A DNA stretch of 58,839 nt from Actinomadura soli (GTDB lineage: Bacteria; Actinomycetota; Actinomycetes; Streptosporangiales; Streptosporangiaceae): NCBI RefSeq assembly GCF_005889715.1, contig NZ_VCKW01000014.1:1-58839 (forward strand), read 5' to 3'. A program made the translations under genes and the position numbers. The notes below the pieces were generated by a model. It was not told the DNA's origin. It was given only the letters and a program-made list of their open reading frames with translations, and did no database searches. Positions 17,168 through 25,305 of the stretch are shown piece after piece; the first letter of the stretch is position 1; every line of letters begins with the position of its first letter.

Positions 17168-17668
17168 TCAGACGCGCCAGTTCGCCCGGTACTCCGGGTG
17201 GTCGGCGTACGGCGTCGCCAGGAGCCGCAGCGTCGTGCACCCGCCCTCCCGGACGTGCTCGCCGCACGCCTGGCAGACACCCGTCCCGTTCATCCGCGAA
17301 TGCAGTTCGAGCAGGCGCCGCTTCAGCCGCACCTCGGCCACGACACGCGCCGGCGAATGGCGCGCCATGTGCAGCGCGACGCCCTCCTTGACGAACGAGA
17401 CGTCCAGCACGTGGTGCGGCCCGAACCCCGGACGGCTCTGCCACGGGTACTCGTTGACGCTCCGCAGCGAAACCGGCCGCTGCAGATGGTCCATCGGCCG
17501 CCGTCCCAGCCGGAGCCGCTCCCCGGAATGCGTCTCGACCCACTGCCACCGCTCGTCCCCGGACAGGTCGGGCCCGCCGCTCGGACGCGACCGGTAGTCG
17601 GCCGCCCACCGCGCGGTGTCCTCGTCCTCGAAGAGCCGGGCCCGCAGGAACTCCACCAGATCGCTCAC
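17168..17668 (-). CDS. DUF6221 family protein
   Basis: A 166-residue protein matching the actinobacterial DUF6221 pattern. It begins with SDLVEFLRARLFEDEDTA, has a Trp-rich N-terminal region, and ends with a CxxC pair (CQACGEH) and the typical TLRLLATPYADHPEYRANW. The GTG at 17668 is chosen because GGAG precedes it by five bases. The function of the family is not known. In my experience these genes sit near small XRE regulators and in variable genome regions, which fits here. Confidence 0.75.
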   Translation of the reverse strand: MSDLVEFLRARLFEDEDTARWAADYRSRPSGGPDLSGDERWQWVETHSGERLRLGRRPMDHLQRPVSLRSVNEYPWQSRPGFGPHHVLDVSFVKEGVALHMARHSPARVVAEVRLKRRLLELHSRMNGTGVCQACGEHVREGGCTTLRLLATPYADHPEYRANWRV

Positions 17669-17768
17669 AGCCACTCCGTTCAGCCATCGACGCACCCGAC
17701 ACCGATCCTGCCACCGCAAGATCACCCATCGGTCCGGCCCGCGGCGGGCGCCGCGGCTAGCGGACGTG

Positions 17769-18953
17769 TCAGAAGTCGTCGTGGATGAACGGCGCGAGCG
17801 GCACGGCCAGCGCGGCCTCCAGGCGGGTGGCGGCGGACGGCGTGTGCTCGGTCACCGCGCCGACGCGGACCAGCGCGGTCAGGCGCGTGCCGCCGAGATA
17901 GACGGCGGCCAGGTCGGCGGCCGACAGGGTCAGGTCGGGGGAGTCCGCGGTCCGGTCGCAGGAGGGCGCGGACCCGGTCTTCAGCCGCCAGCGCCCCTCG
18001 TTCGCCGGGATGCGGGGATCGCGGACCTCCAGGACGAACGCGTCGCCGGCGGCCCAGGAACGGGCGCGCAGCGCGGCCGGGACGTCGACGAGCCGCAGCC
18101 AGAGCGCGCCGTAGTCGCCCTTGATGGCGACCTGGTCGGGGTCGGCCGCCATGTGCGGGAGCAGGTCGTCCACCGGACGGCCGGGGGCCTTGATGCGGGA
18201 CGTGAGGTCGATCGACGCCAGGTACCGCCAGAGCGCCGCCTCGGCCTGCGGCGTCTCGGCGACGAAGTCGATGACCATGACCGTCCGGTCAGGGTGCGTG
18301 CGGTAGACGGCGTACCCGGCCGGATGGACGACGGCGCGCGGCTCGGTGTAGCCGGGCGCCTCGTGGTCGACCGGCTCCAGGACGATCTGCGCCCACCATT
18401 CGGGGTCGCGCAGCAGGCCACCGGGGCGGGACGACAGCGCCCGCGTGTAGATCGGGTCGAGGACCTCCGGGGCGGACGCGAGATCGACCAGCCGGAGCGG
18501 CGCGGGATCGGGCGTGGTGCGAAGGTCGAGCGGACGGGTCGTGTCGATCTCCATCGAGATCGCGCGGGTGGCGAGGCCGAAGCCGTACCGCCCGTAGATC
18601 AGGCCCTGCGAGGCCCAGAGCGCGGCGACCGGGCGGCCCGCGGCGATCGCGTCCGCGTGCATCCGATCGATCATCGAGGTGAGCACGCCGCGGCGGCGAT
18701 GGGTGGGCAGCACCCCGACGAAGGTGACCGCCGAGCAGTCGAGGAACCCGCCCGGCACGGCCAGCCGGGCCGGTAGGGACGCGAGCTGCCCGGCCAGGAC
18801 GCCGTCGTCGTAGGCGCCGAGGCGTTCGGCCCGGCGCGCCGGCCACGCCACGCGGTCGTACTCGTCCTTCTCGATGCGCTGGTGGAACACCAGGGCGGCG
18901 AGATCGACCATCTGGTCGACGTCGCCCTCCGGGACCTCCCTGATTTCGATCAC
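17769..18953 (-). CDS. Eis-like GNAT N-acetyltransferase
   Basis: A 394-residue enhanced-intracellular-survival (Eis) family acetyltransferase. The N-terminal GNAT core carries the acetyl-CoA loop VLPTHRRRGVLTSMI (81-95) and the IYGRYGFG motif (119-126), whose Tyr is the general acid in Eis. A second GNAT-like domain and a C-terminal SCP2-like domain follow. The chain ends in Phe, whose carboxylate serves as catalytic base in Eis proteins. Family members acetylate amines of aminoglycosides and other polyamine-like substrates; the native substrate here is unknown. It stands alone, 66 bases before the RNA methyltransferase operon's 3' end. Confidence 0.88.
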   Translation of the reverse strand: MIEIREVPEGDVDQMVDLAALVFHQRIEKDEYDRVAWPARRAERLGAYDDGVLAGQLASLPARLAVPGGFLDCSAVTFVGVLPTHRRRGVLTSMIDRMHADAIAAGRPVAALWASQGLIYGRYGFGLATRAISMEIDTTRPLDLRTTPDPAPLRLVDLASAPEVLDPIYTRALSSRPGGLLRDPEWWAQIVLEPVDHEAPGYTEPRAVVHPAGYAVYRTHPDRTVMVIDFVAETPQAEAALWRYLASIDLTSRIKAPGRPVDDLLPHMAADPDQVAIKGDYGALWLRLVDVPAALRARSWAAGDAFVLEVRDPRIPANEGRWRLKTGSAPSCDRTADSPDLTLSAADLAAVYLGGTRLTALVRVGAVTEHTPSAATRLEAALAVPLAPFIHDDF

Positions 18954-19019
18954 GCTTCCACGGTATTCCCCGCCGCAACCCGTTTTCGCAGGTCCGGATG
19001 CGCAGGTCAGCGCGGAAGC

Positions 19020-20369
19020 TCAGCCGTGGACGAGGGTGGCGAGGCACTCCACGTGGTGGGTCATCGGGAAGGCGTCGAAGGCGCGGAGGGTCTCCAGCGT
19101 CCAGCCGCGCTCGGCGAAGTAGGCGAGGTCGCGGGCCAGGGTCGCGGGGTCGCAGGACACGTAGGCGATCTTGCGTCCGGCGAGGCGGGTGATGTGCTCG
19201 ACGACGTCGCGTCCCGCGCCGGTGCGCGGCGGGTCGAGGACGACGAGGTCGGCGCGCCGGACGCGCTCGCCGCGGTGGTGGCCGCCGCCGCGCTTGTTCT
19301 GCGCCCGCGACCCGGCGGACGCGCGGCCGAACTCCAGGTCGGCGACGACCTCCTCGACGGGGCCGCGCTCGATGGACACGTTCGGCAGCTCGCGCAGGTT
19401 GAACCGGGCGTCGCGGACGGCCTGCCCGTCGGACTCGACGCCGACGACGAGGCCGTCCTGCCCGACCCGGTCGGCGAGGACGCCGGCGAACAGGCCGACG
19501 CCGCAGTACAGGTCGAGGGCGATGTCGCCGGGCTTCGGTTCGAGCGCGTCGACGACGGCGTCGGCGAGCAGCTGCGCGGCGCCCGGATGCACCTGCCAGA
19601 AGCCGCTGCCGCTGACCTGGTACAGGCGTCCGGACACCTCCTCGCGGACGTACGGGAGGCTCGCGCCGGGTTCGGGCTTGCCGCGGACGAGCCGGACCGG
19701 CACGTCCAGCCGGGGCACCTTGATCTTGCGGCGGTCGCGGCCGCGCAGCACGACCAGCCGGTCGCCGGCGGTCGCGGACACGATGCCCTCGACGCCGGAC
19801 GCGCCCGGCCAGCGCTTGCGCTCGATGCCCATCAGCTCGACGCCCGGGTGGGCGATCAGGCATTCGTCGATCGGCTCGATGTCGTGCGAGCGGTGCCGGC
19901 GCAGCCCGACGGCGCCGCCCGAGACGGTGAACTGCACGCGGGTCCGCCATCCGAGCCCCGGCGGCGGCGCGACCTCCGAGTCGACCGGGTAGGGGACCTC
20001 CTCGACGGTGACCGTCCGGTCGATCCCGGCGAGGCGCTTGAGCTGCTCCTCCACGACGGCGGCCTTGAGGGCGCGCTGCGCGGGCAGGGAGGCGTGCTGC
20101 CAGTCGCAGCCGCCGCAGCGTCCGGGGCCCGCGAACGGGCACGGCGGCGCGACCCGGTCCGGGGACGCCTCGATGATCTCCACGGCGTCCGCGCGGAGGA
20201 AGGTCTTCGCGCGCTCGGTGACGCGCGCCCGCACCCGCTCGCCCGGCAGCGCGTGCCGGACGAAGATCACGCGTCCCTCGTGCCGGGCGACGCAGAATCC
20301 GCCGTTGGCGACGTTGCCGACCTCCAGGTCGAGGATGTCGGGCAGGACGTCGGGTTCCAGGTCAGTCAC
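19020..20369 (-). CDS. TRAM-domain RNA (uracil-5-)methyltransferase, TrmA/RumA family
   Basis: A 449-residue class I SAM-dependent RNA methyltransferase. It has an N-terminal TRAM-like OB fold, a Cys cluster for a 4Fe-4S centre (C77, C85, C88 in CPFAGPGRCGGCDWQH, plus a later Cys in DECLIAH), the SAM motif DLYCGVGLF, DPPRTGAG, and the catalytic VSCDPATLARDL, ending FPMTHHVECLATL. It probably makes 5-methyluridine in rRNA or tRNA. The GTG at 20369 overlaps the upstream permease stop by eight bases; ATG 20381 is an alternative. The pair matches Rv2689c-Rv2690c order. Confidence 0.9.
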   Translation of the reverse strand: MTDLEPDVLPDILDLEVGNVANGGFCVARHEGRVIFVRHALPGERVRARVTERAKTFLRADAVEIIEASPDRVAPPCPFAGPGRCGGCDWQHASLPAQRALKAAVVEEQLKRLAGIDRTVTVEEVPYPVDSEVAPPPGLGWRTRVQFTVSGGAVGLRRHRSHDIEPIDECLIAHPGVELMGIERKRWPGASGVEGIVSATAGDRLVVLRGRDRRKIKVPRLDVPVRLVRGKPEPGASLPYVREEVSGRLYQVSGSGFWQVHPGAAQLLADAVVDALEPKPGDIALDLYCGVGLFAGVLADRVGQDGLVVGVESDGQAVRDARFNLRELPNVSIERGPVEEVVADLEFGRASAGSRAQNKRGGGHHRGERVRRADLVVLDPPRTGAGRDVVEHITRLAGRKIAYVSCDPATLARDLAYFAERGWTLETLRAFDAFPMTHHVECLATLVHG

Positions 20370-22395
20370 GTTCCGAAACATTACCCGCACCGGGACGCGA
20401 CCCGGTCCGCGGCGGCCGCCGGGACGCGCCGGGGCCGGGCGGCTCGACCCGTCCCTTGAGCCGGTCGGACGACTGGAGCTGCCACGCGACGCTCGTCACC
20501 ATGACGCCCGGCTGGAACAGCAGCCGCCCCTTGAGCCGCAGCGCGCTCTGGTTGTGCAGGAGCTGCTCCCACCAGTGCCCGACGACGTACTCGGGGATGA
20601 ACACGGTGACGACGTCGCGCGGGCTCTTGCGCCGGACGCTCTTCACATACGACAGGACGGGACGGGTGATCTCCCGGTACGGCGAGTCGAGGATCTTCAG
20701 CGGGACGGGGATGTCGAGCGCGTCCCACTCGTCCTGGAGCCGCTGCGACTCTGCCGCGTCCACCGCGACCGTCACCGCCTCCAGCGTGGACGGACGGGTC
20801 GCGCGGGCATACGCCAGCGCCCGCAGCGTCGGCTTGTGGATCTTGGAGACGAGCACGATGCCGTGGATGCGGGCGGGCAGCGCGACGTCCTCGCCGGAGG
20901 GCACCAGCTCGACGGCGACCCGGTCGTAGTGCCGCCTGATCCCCTTCATCAGCAGGAACAGCACCGGCATCGCGATGCAGACGATGTAGGCGCCGAGCGC
21001 GAACTTGGTGATCAGCACGACGACGAGGACGATGCCGGTGAGGGTGGCGCCGAACGCGTTGATGCCGCGGGAGGTCATCATCCGGCGGCGCTGCGCCGCG
21101 TCGGTCTCGGTCGCCAGCAGCCGGTTCCAGTGCCGGACCATGCCGATCTGGCTGACGGTGAACGACACGAACACGCCGACCGTGTACAGCGGGATCAGCC
21201 GGCTGACGGACGCGTCGTAGGCGTAGATCAGCAGCCCGGCCATCGTGGCGAGGATGACGATGCCGTTGCTGAAGGCGAGCCGGTCGCCGCGGGTGTGCAG
21301 CTGCCGCGGGAGGAAGCGGTTCTGCGCGAGCACCGACCCCAGCACCGGGAACCCGTTGAACGCGGTGTTGGCGGCCAGGAACAGGATCAGCGCGGTCATC
21401 GTGGTGACGAGCACGAAGCCCAGCTCGAAGTTGCTGAACACGGTGTGCGCGACCTGCGCGATCACCGGGTCGGCGTGCTCGACCGCCCGCCCGGTCTCCG
21501 GGTCGATCAGCCGGCTGCCCTGGTCGGGTTCGGCGAACCTGGCGTCGGTGATGTAGGCGAACGCGATGACGCCGCCGAACAGCGTCATCGCGACGACCCC
21601 GAGCGCCAGCAGCGTCTTCGCGGCGTTCTCGCCCTTGGGCTTGCGGAACGCGGGCACGCCGTTGCTGATCGCCTCGACCCCGGTCAGCGCGGCGCAGCCG
21701 GACGAGAACGCCCGCAGCAGCAGGAAGACCAGCGCGAACCCGGCGACGTCCGTCTCGTCGCCGCGGACCTCGTAGCCCGCCGTCTCGGCCTCCAGGTCGG
21801 CGCCGGCGACCAGCCGGACGAGCCCCCACAGCAGCATGCTGACCATCGCGAACATGAACAGGTACGTCGGGATCGCGAACGCGACCCCGGCCTCCTTGAG
21901 GCCCCGCAGGTTCCCGATCGTGAGCAGCACCACGATGCCGATCGCGACGGCGACCTCGTGCGGCCGCATGAAGTTCAGCAGCGCCCCGAGGTTCTCCACC
22001 CCCGACGACACCGACACCGCGACCGTCATGACGTAGTCGACCAGCAGCGCGCTCGCGACGACCACGCCCCAGTTGCCGCCGAGGTTCTCGGTGGCGACCT
22101 CGAAGTCGCCGCCGCCGCTCTGGTACGCCCGGACGTTCTGCCGGTACGAGGCGACCACCGTCAGCAGGATCACCACCACGGCCGCGGCGACCCACGGCGT
22201 GTAGTGGTACATCACCAGGCCGCCGGCGCCCAGCGCGAGGAGGATCTCCTGGGGGGCGTAGGCGACCGACGAGAGGGCGTCGCTGGCGAAGACCGGCAGC
22301 GCGATGCGCTTCTTCAGGAGCTGCTCGTGCTGCTGCGCGCTGCTCAGCGCCCGGCCGACGAGCAGCCGCTTCGCAAGGTCCGGAACCTTAGACAC
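20362..22395 (-). CDS. APC-superfamily permease (Rv2690c-like)
   Basis: A 677-residue integral membrane protein. The start is the GTG at 22395 (VSKVPDLAKRLLVGRAL), matching the usual N-terminus of this family. The conserved KRIALPVFASDALSSVAY leads into about twelve helices typical of amino acid/polyamine or potassium (KUP-like) permeases. A cytosolic C-terminal domain of about 170 residues (VAVDAAESQRLQDEW, VVTVFIPEYVVGHWWEQ) resembles universal-stress-like regulatory domains. Two trkA genes lie divergently next to it, which supports a potassium or ion-linked role. The ribosome site is weak. Confidence 0.87.
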   Translation of the reverse strand: MSKVPDLAKRLLVGRALSSAQQHEQLLKKRIALPVFASDALSSVAYAPQEILLALGAGGLVMYHYTPWVAAAVVVILLTVVASYRQNVRAYQSGGGDFEVATENLGGNWGVVVASALLVDYVMTVAVSVSSGVENLGALLNFMRPHEVAVAIGIVVLLTIGNLRGLKEAGVAFAIPTYLFMFAMVSMLLWGLVRLVAGADLEAETAGYEVRGDETDVAGFALVFLLLRAFSSGCAALTGVEAISNGVPAFRKPKGENAAKTLLALGVVAMTLFGGVIAFAYITDARFAEPDQGSRLIDPETGRAVEHADPVIAQVAHTVFSNFELGFVLVTTMTALILFLAANTAFNGFPVLGSVLAQNRFLPRQLHTRGDRLAFSNGIVILATMAGLLIYAYDASVSRLIPLYTVGVFVSFTVSQIGMVRHWNRLLATETDAAQRRRMMTSRGINAFGATLTGIVLVVVLITKFALGAYIVCIAMPVLFLLMKGIRRHYDRVAVELVPSGEDVALPARIHGIVLVSKIHKPTLRALAYARATRPSTLEAVTVAVDAAESQRLQDEWDALDIPVPLKILDSPYREITRPVLSYVKSVRRKSPRDVVTVFIPEYVVGHWWEQLLHNQSALRLKGRLLFQPGVMVTSVAWQLQSSDRLKGRVEPPGPGASRRPPRTGSRPGAGNVSERD

Positions 22396-22592
22396 GAGAG
22401 GAGACTCTAGCTCTTGGACGTGACGCCGCCGTTCCGCCCCCGCGGCCGGGAAGGAGGTGCCGTACCGGGTAGTACTCGCCTGGGCGGATGTGTAGGTTTG
22501 CAGCCCGGTAGGGATCATTCACAGGAAACGTTCCTCGGGTGCGGCACGGCATGGGCGGTCGGCGACGGGTGCCGTGCACGGCGCGGGGGGTA

Positions 22593-22611
22593 CAGGGGGA
22601 GCGTCCCCCTG
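22593..22611. promoter_or_regulatory. Hairpin in the trkA leader
   Basis: CAGGGGGA and TCCCCCTG pair perfectly around a GCG loop, 20 bases before the trkA start, in the 236-base divergent spacer with the permease. It could attenuate transcription or hold the ribosome site. No known riboswitch pattern was recognised. Confidence 0.5.
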
Positions 22612-22631
22612 GACGGACAGAGGGAACGGCC

Positions 22632-23297
22632 GTGCATATCGTGATCATGGGATGCGGGCGGGTCGGCTCGACGCTCGCCCACATCCTGGAGGACAAGGGT
22701 CACTCGGTGGCCATCATCGACCAGAACCCGGAGGCGTTCCGCCGGCTGCGCAGCGGGTTCCGGGGCCGCCGCATCACCGGGTTCGGGTTCGACCGCGAGG
22801 TGATCGCCGAGGCGGGCATCGAGCGCGCGTCCGCGTTCGTGGCCGTCAGCAGCGGCGACAACTCCAACATCATCTCCGCGCGGGTGGCGCGGGAGACGTT
22901 CGGCGTCGACAACGTCGTCGCCCGGATCTACGACCCGCGCCGCGCGGAGGTCTACCAGCGGCTCGGCATCCCCACGGTCGCGACCGTCCGGTGGACCGCC
23001 GACCAGATCCTGCGGCGGCTGCTCCCCGAGGGCGCCGAGCCGCTGTGGCGCGACCCGACCGGCGCGGTCGTCCTCGCCGAGCTGGACTCCGGGCACCTGT
23101 GGGTGGGTGAGAAGGTCGGCGCGCTGGAGGAGCACGCGGGCACGCGGGTAGCGTTCCTGTCGCGGATGGGCGAGGCCCTCGTCCCGGACCGGGACACCGT
23201 GATCCAGGACGGAGACATCGTGCACATCATGGCGGGCGCCGACGACGTCGAGCGCGTGAACCTCGCGGTCGCGGCGCGGGACGGGGAGGAGTCCTGA
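22632..23297 (+). CDS. TrkA-type potassium uptake regulatory protein, first copy
   Basis: A 221-residue RCK protein. The N-terminal Rossmann domain has the NAD motif GCGRVGSTLA (7-16) and the acidic end of strand 2 (IIDQNPEAF). A TrkA-C domain occupies about residues 135-221. Such proteins gate Trk/Ktr potassium channels by binding NAD(H) or nucleotides. The GTG at 22632 follows GAGGGAA. The stop overlaps the next gene's ATG (TGATG), so the two are coupled. The arrangement equals ceoB-ceoC (Rv2691-Rv2692) beside Rv2690c. Confidence 0.92.
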   Translation: MHIVIMGCGRVGSTLAHILEDKGHSVAIIDQNPEAFRRLRSGFRGRRITGFGFDREVIAEAGIERASAFVAVSSGDNSNIISARVARETFGVDNVVARIYDPRRAEVYQRLGIPTVATVRWTADQILRRLLPEGAEPLWRDPTGAVVLAELDSGHLWVGEKVGALEEHAGTRVAFLSRMGEALVPDRDTVIQDGDIVHIMAGADDVERVNLAVAARDGEES

Positions 23298-23956
23298 TGC
23301 GGGTCGCGATCGCCGGGGCGGGCGCGGTGGGCCGGTCCATCGCCCAGGAGCTGCTGGAGAACGGGCACGAGGTGCTCCTGATCGACAAGAGCCCCAAGGC
23401 CATCAAGGTGGAGATGGTGCCGCGCGCCGAGTGGCTGCTGGCCGACGCGTGCGAGATCTCCGCGCTGGACGACGCCGCGCTGCAGCGCTGCCAGGTCGTG
23501 GTCGCCTCGTCCGGCGACGACAAGGTCAACCTGGTGGTGTCGCTGCTGGCCAAGACCGAGTACGGGGTGCCGCGCGTGGTGGCCCGGATCAACCACCCGA
23601 ACAACGAGTGGCTGTTCAACGAGTCGTGGGGCGTGGACGTGGCGGTGTCGACGCCGCGGCTGCTGTCGGCGCTGGTGGAGGAGGCGGTCAGCGTCGGCGA
23701 CCTCGTCCGGCTGATGACGTTCCGGCAGGGCGAGGCGAACCTGGTCGAGCTGACGCTGCCGGAGGACGCGCCGCTCGGCGGGGAGCGGGTCGGGTCGGTG
23801 GCCTGGCCGCGCGACACGGCGCTGGTGGCGATCCTGCGCGAGGGCCGGGTGCTCGTCCCGACGGCGGACGACACGCTCGAACCGGGCGACGAGCTGATGT
23901 TCGTCGCCAGCCAGGACGTGGAGGACGAACTCGCCGAACTCCTGGGCGGCCACTGA
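23297..23956 (+). CDS. TrkA-type potassium uptake regulatory protein, second copy
   Basis: A 219-residue RCK protein with Rossmann motif GAGAVGRSIA (7-16), LLIDKSPKA after strand 2, the VVARINHPNNEWLF block and a C-terminal TrkA-C domain. It is the ceoC-like partner of the preceding gene and starts at its stop. The pair probably forms a hetero-oligomeric ring that controls a potassium transporter, perhaps the divergent APC-type permease. The partner assignment is inference. A terminator follows 12 bases after the stop. Confidence 0.92.
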   Translation: MRVAIAGAGAVGRSIAQELLENGHEVLLIDKSPKAIKVEMVPRAEWLLADACEISALDDAALQRCQVVVASSGDDKVNLVVSLLAKTEYGVPRVVARINHPNNEWLFNESWGVDVAVSTPRLLSALVEEAVSVGDLVRLMTFRQGEANLVELTLPEDAPLGGERVGSVAWPRDTALVAILREGRVLVPTADDTLEPGDELMFVASQDVEDELAELLGGH

Positions 23957-23967
23957 GAAGACGCCCG

Positions 23968-24003
23968 GAACCCGCCCGGCCGTCGCGGCTAGGCGGGTTC
24001 TTT
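23968..24003. terminator. Terminator after the trkA pair
   Basis: GAACCCGCC (23968-23976) pairs with GGCGGGTTC (23992-24000), followed by TTT. It overlaps the last codons of the convergent DUF3159 gene, so it probably acts on both strands. Confidence 0.75.
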
Positions 24004-24744
24004 GCGTTCGATGGGGGTGCGGCCGCGGGCGAGGAGCCAGACCATGGCCGCCAGCGCCGCCACCTGCAGCGGCCAGCCCATCGCGATCTTGGCGGCGCCG
24101 AGCAGGCCGCTCTGGTCGCCGTCGGCGAGGTAGATCGGGTACTGGACGGCGACGCGGGCGGCGCACGGCAGCACCAGCAGCCAGGTGAGCTTCGAGCAGA
24201 GCCTCACGATGCCGGGGTCGCGGCGCCATTCGGTCGGGTCGCCGGTGACGGTGCCGATGATGAAGCCGACGACCGGCCACCGCACCGCGATCGAGAAGAT
24301 CATCGCGGCGGCGTAGCCGGCGTTGAGGAGGATGCCGGGCAGGAACGCGTCCTCGGCCTTGCCCGAGCGCAGCGCGAAGAACGCGGCGACCGCGATGCCG
24401 ACGAGGCTGTTCAGGACGAACTGCGGGTTGGAGCGCTGGGCGATCCGGACGGCGAGCAGCAGCACGGCCGCGCCGATGCCGGCGGCGACGGCGGGCTTGA
24501 TCTCGTCCGTGGTGACGTAGGTGCCGGTGAACGCGATGGTGGGGACGGCGGCCTCGACCATGCCGCGGACGCCGCCGAGCGCCTTGGTGAGCTGGGCGCG
24601 CACGGCCGCCTCGACGGTGTCGTGCGCGGCGTTCCCCTCCGCCGGCGCACCGGACGTGCCCGGCGCGGCCGTCGCCCCCGACGCTGCGGGATCACCGGTT
24701 TCGGTGTCCGTGCCGTCCTCCCGGCTCGCTTCCACTTCGCTCAC
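23989..24744 (-). CDS. DUF3159 membrane protein (Rv2693c-like)
   Basis: A 251-residue membrane protein with a disordered acidic/Ala/Gly N-terminus (about 50 residues) and then five to six hydrophobic segments. Family landmarks are GGVRGMVEAAVPTIAFTGTY, the RLAQRSNPQFVLNSLVG-like segment and GTVTGDPTEWRRDP, with LTWLLVLPCAARVAVQYPIY near the end. The GTG at 24744 is the start. The family is specific to actinobacteria and of unknown function; it sits beside trkA genes in many genomes, as in M. tuberculosis. Confidence 0.87.
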   Translation of the reverse strand: MSEVEASREDGTDTETGDPAASGATAAPGTSGAPAEGNAAHDTVEAAVRAQLTKALGGVRGMVEAAVPTIAFTGTYVTTDEIKPAVAAGIGAAVLLLAVRIAQRSNPQFVLNSLVGIAVAAFFALRSGKAEDAFLPGILLNAGYAAAMIFSIAVRWPVVGFIIGTVTGDPTEWRRDPGIVRLCSKLTWLLVLPCAARVAVQYPIYLADGDQSGLLGAAKIAMGWPLQVAALAAMVWLLARGRTPIERKEPA

Positions 24745-24772
24745 GTCGCACTCCCGGGCACCCGGCGCGGCC

Positions 24773-25162
24773 TCATGAACCGCCGCGCAGCTCGTATCGC
24801 GGATTGAACATGACCTTGCGCCCGTCCTGCGTGCTCACCAGCCCTTCGGCGCGCAGCATGCGCCCCGGGTCGATGCCGGCGATCTTGCGGCGGCCGAGCC
24901 AGACCAGGCTGATCACGTCGGTGCCGTCGTACAGTTCGGCCTCCAGGGCCGGGGCGCCGCCCCGCGGACGGAGCGTCACCGTACGTAGCGTACCGGCGAC
25001 GCAGTGGCGCTTGCGCTCGGCGCACTGGGTGATCGGCGTCGCGCCCTCGTCGCCCGAGGATTTCTGCAGCTCTTCGGCCTCCAGCTCGGCCCGGCTCGAC
25101 GCCATGCGCCGGAGGAAGCGGCGCAGCCCGCCCTTCCCGCGCTCGGCCGATACCTCGTCCAT
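24773..25162 (-). CDS. OB-fold nucleic-acid-binding protein (Rv2694c-like)
   Basis: A 129-residue protein. A basic helical N-terminus (GGLRRFLRRMASSRAELEAE) precedes a compact OB fold: CVAGTLRTVTLRPRGGAPAL, EAELYDGTDVISLVWLGRRK, IAGIDPGRMLRAEGLVS. Two or three Cys near residue 48 (CAERKRHC) could bind metal. The ATG at 25162 is chosen from the family length; the longer frame upstream is not conserved-looking. It is followed 28 bases later by the DUF3159 gene, likely one operon. Nucleic-acid binding is inferred from the fold. Confidence 0.82.
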   Translation of the reverse strand: MDEVSAERGKGGLRRFLRRMASSRAELEAEELQKSSGDEGATPITQCAERKRHCVAGTLRTVTLRPRGGAPALEAELYDGTDVISLVWLGRRKIAGIDPGRMLRAEGLVSTQDGRKVMFNPRYELRGGS

Positions 25163-25237
25163 GTCTCGAAGCGTATGGCATCCCCGGACGAATCGGACCC
25201 CTTGCCCCGCCCCCGATCGATTCCCTCTCCCCAGGAC

Positions 25238-25283
25238 TTGGAATGAAGCATTCCGTTCTGTTATTATTGGAACAGAGCATTCC
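25238..25283 (+). promoter_or_regulatory. Promoter with two GGAAyrnnnCATTCC operators
   Basis: A -35-like TTGGAA (25238-25243) and -10-like TATTAT (25262-25267) are 18 bases apart in an AT-rich patch unusual for this window. GGAATGaagCATTCC (25240-25254) is a perfect palindrome over the -35. GGAACAgagCATTCC (25269-25283) is a near copy just after the -10, spaced 29 bases start to start. The layout suggests a repressor-controlled promoter for the MFS gene. The regulator is not encoded nearby. Confidence 0.65.
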
Positions 25284-25305
25284 GCTCCAACAGGAAGGAA
25301 GAGCC

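Noticed and set aside
22396..22631. c-di-AMP riboswitch controlling the potassium-uptake genes
   Set aside because: One simple hairpin is present, but the conserved core of the ydaO-type riboswitch was not recognised by eye.
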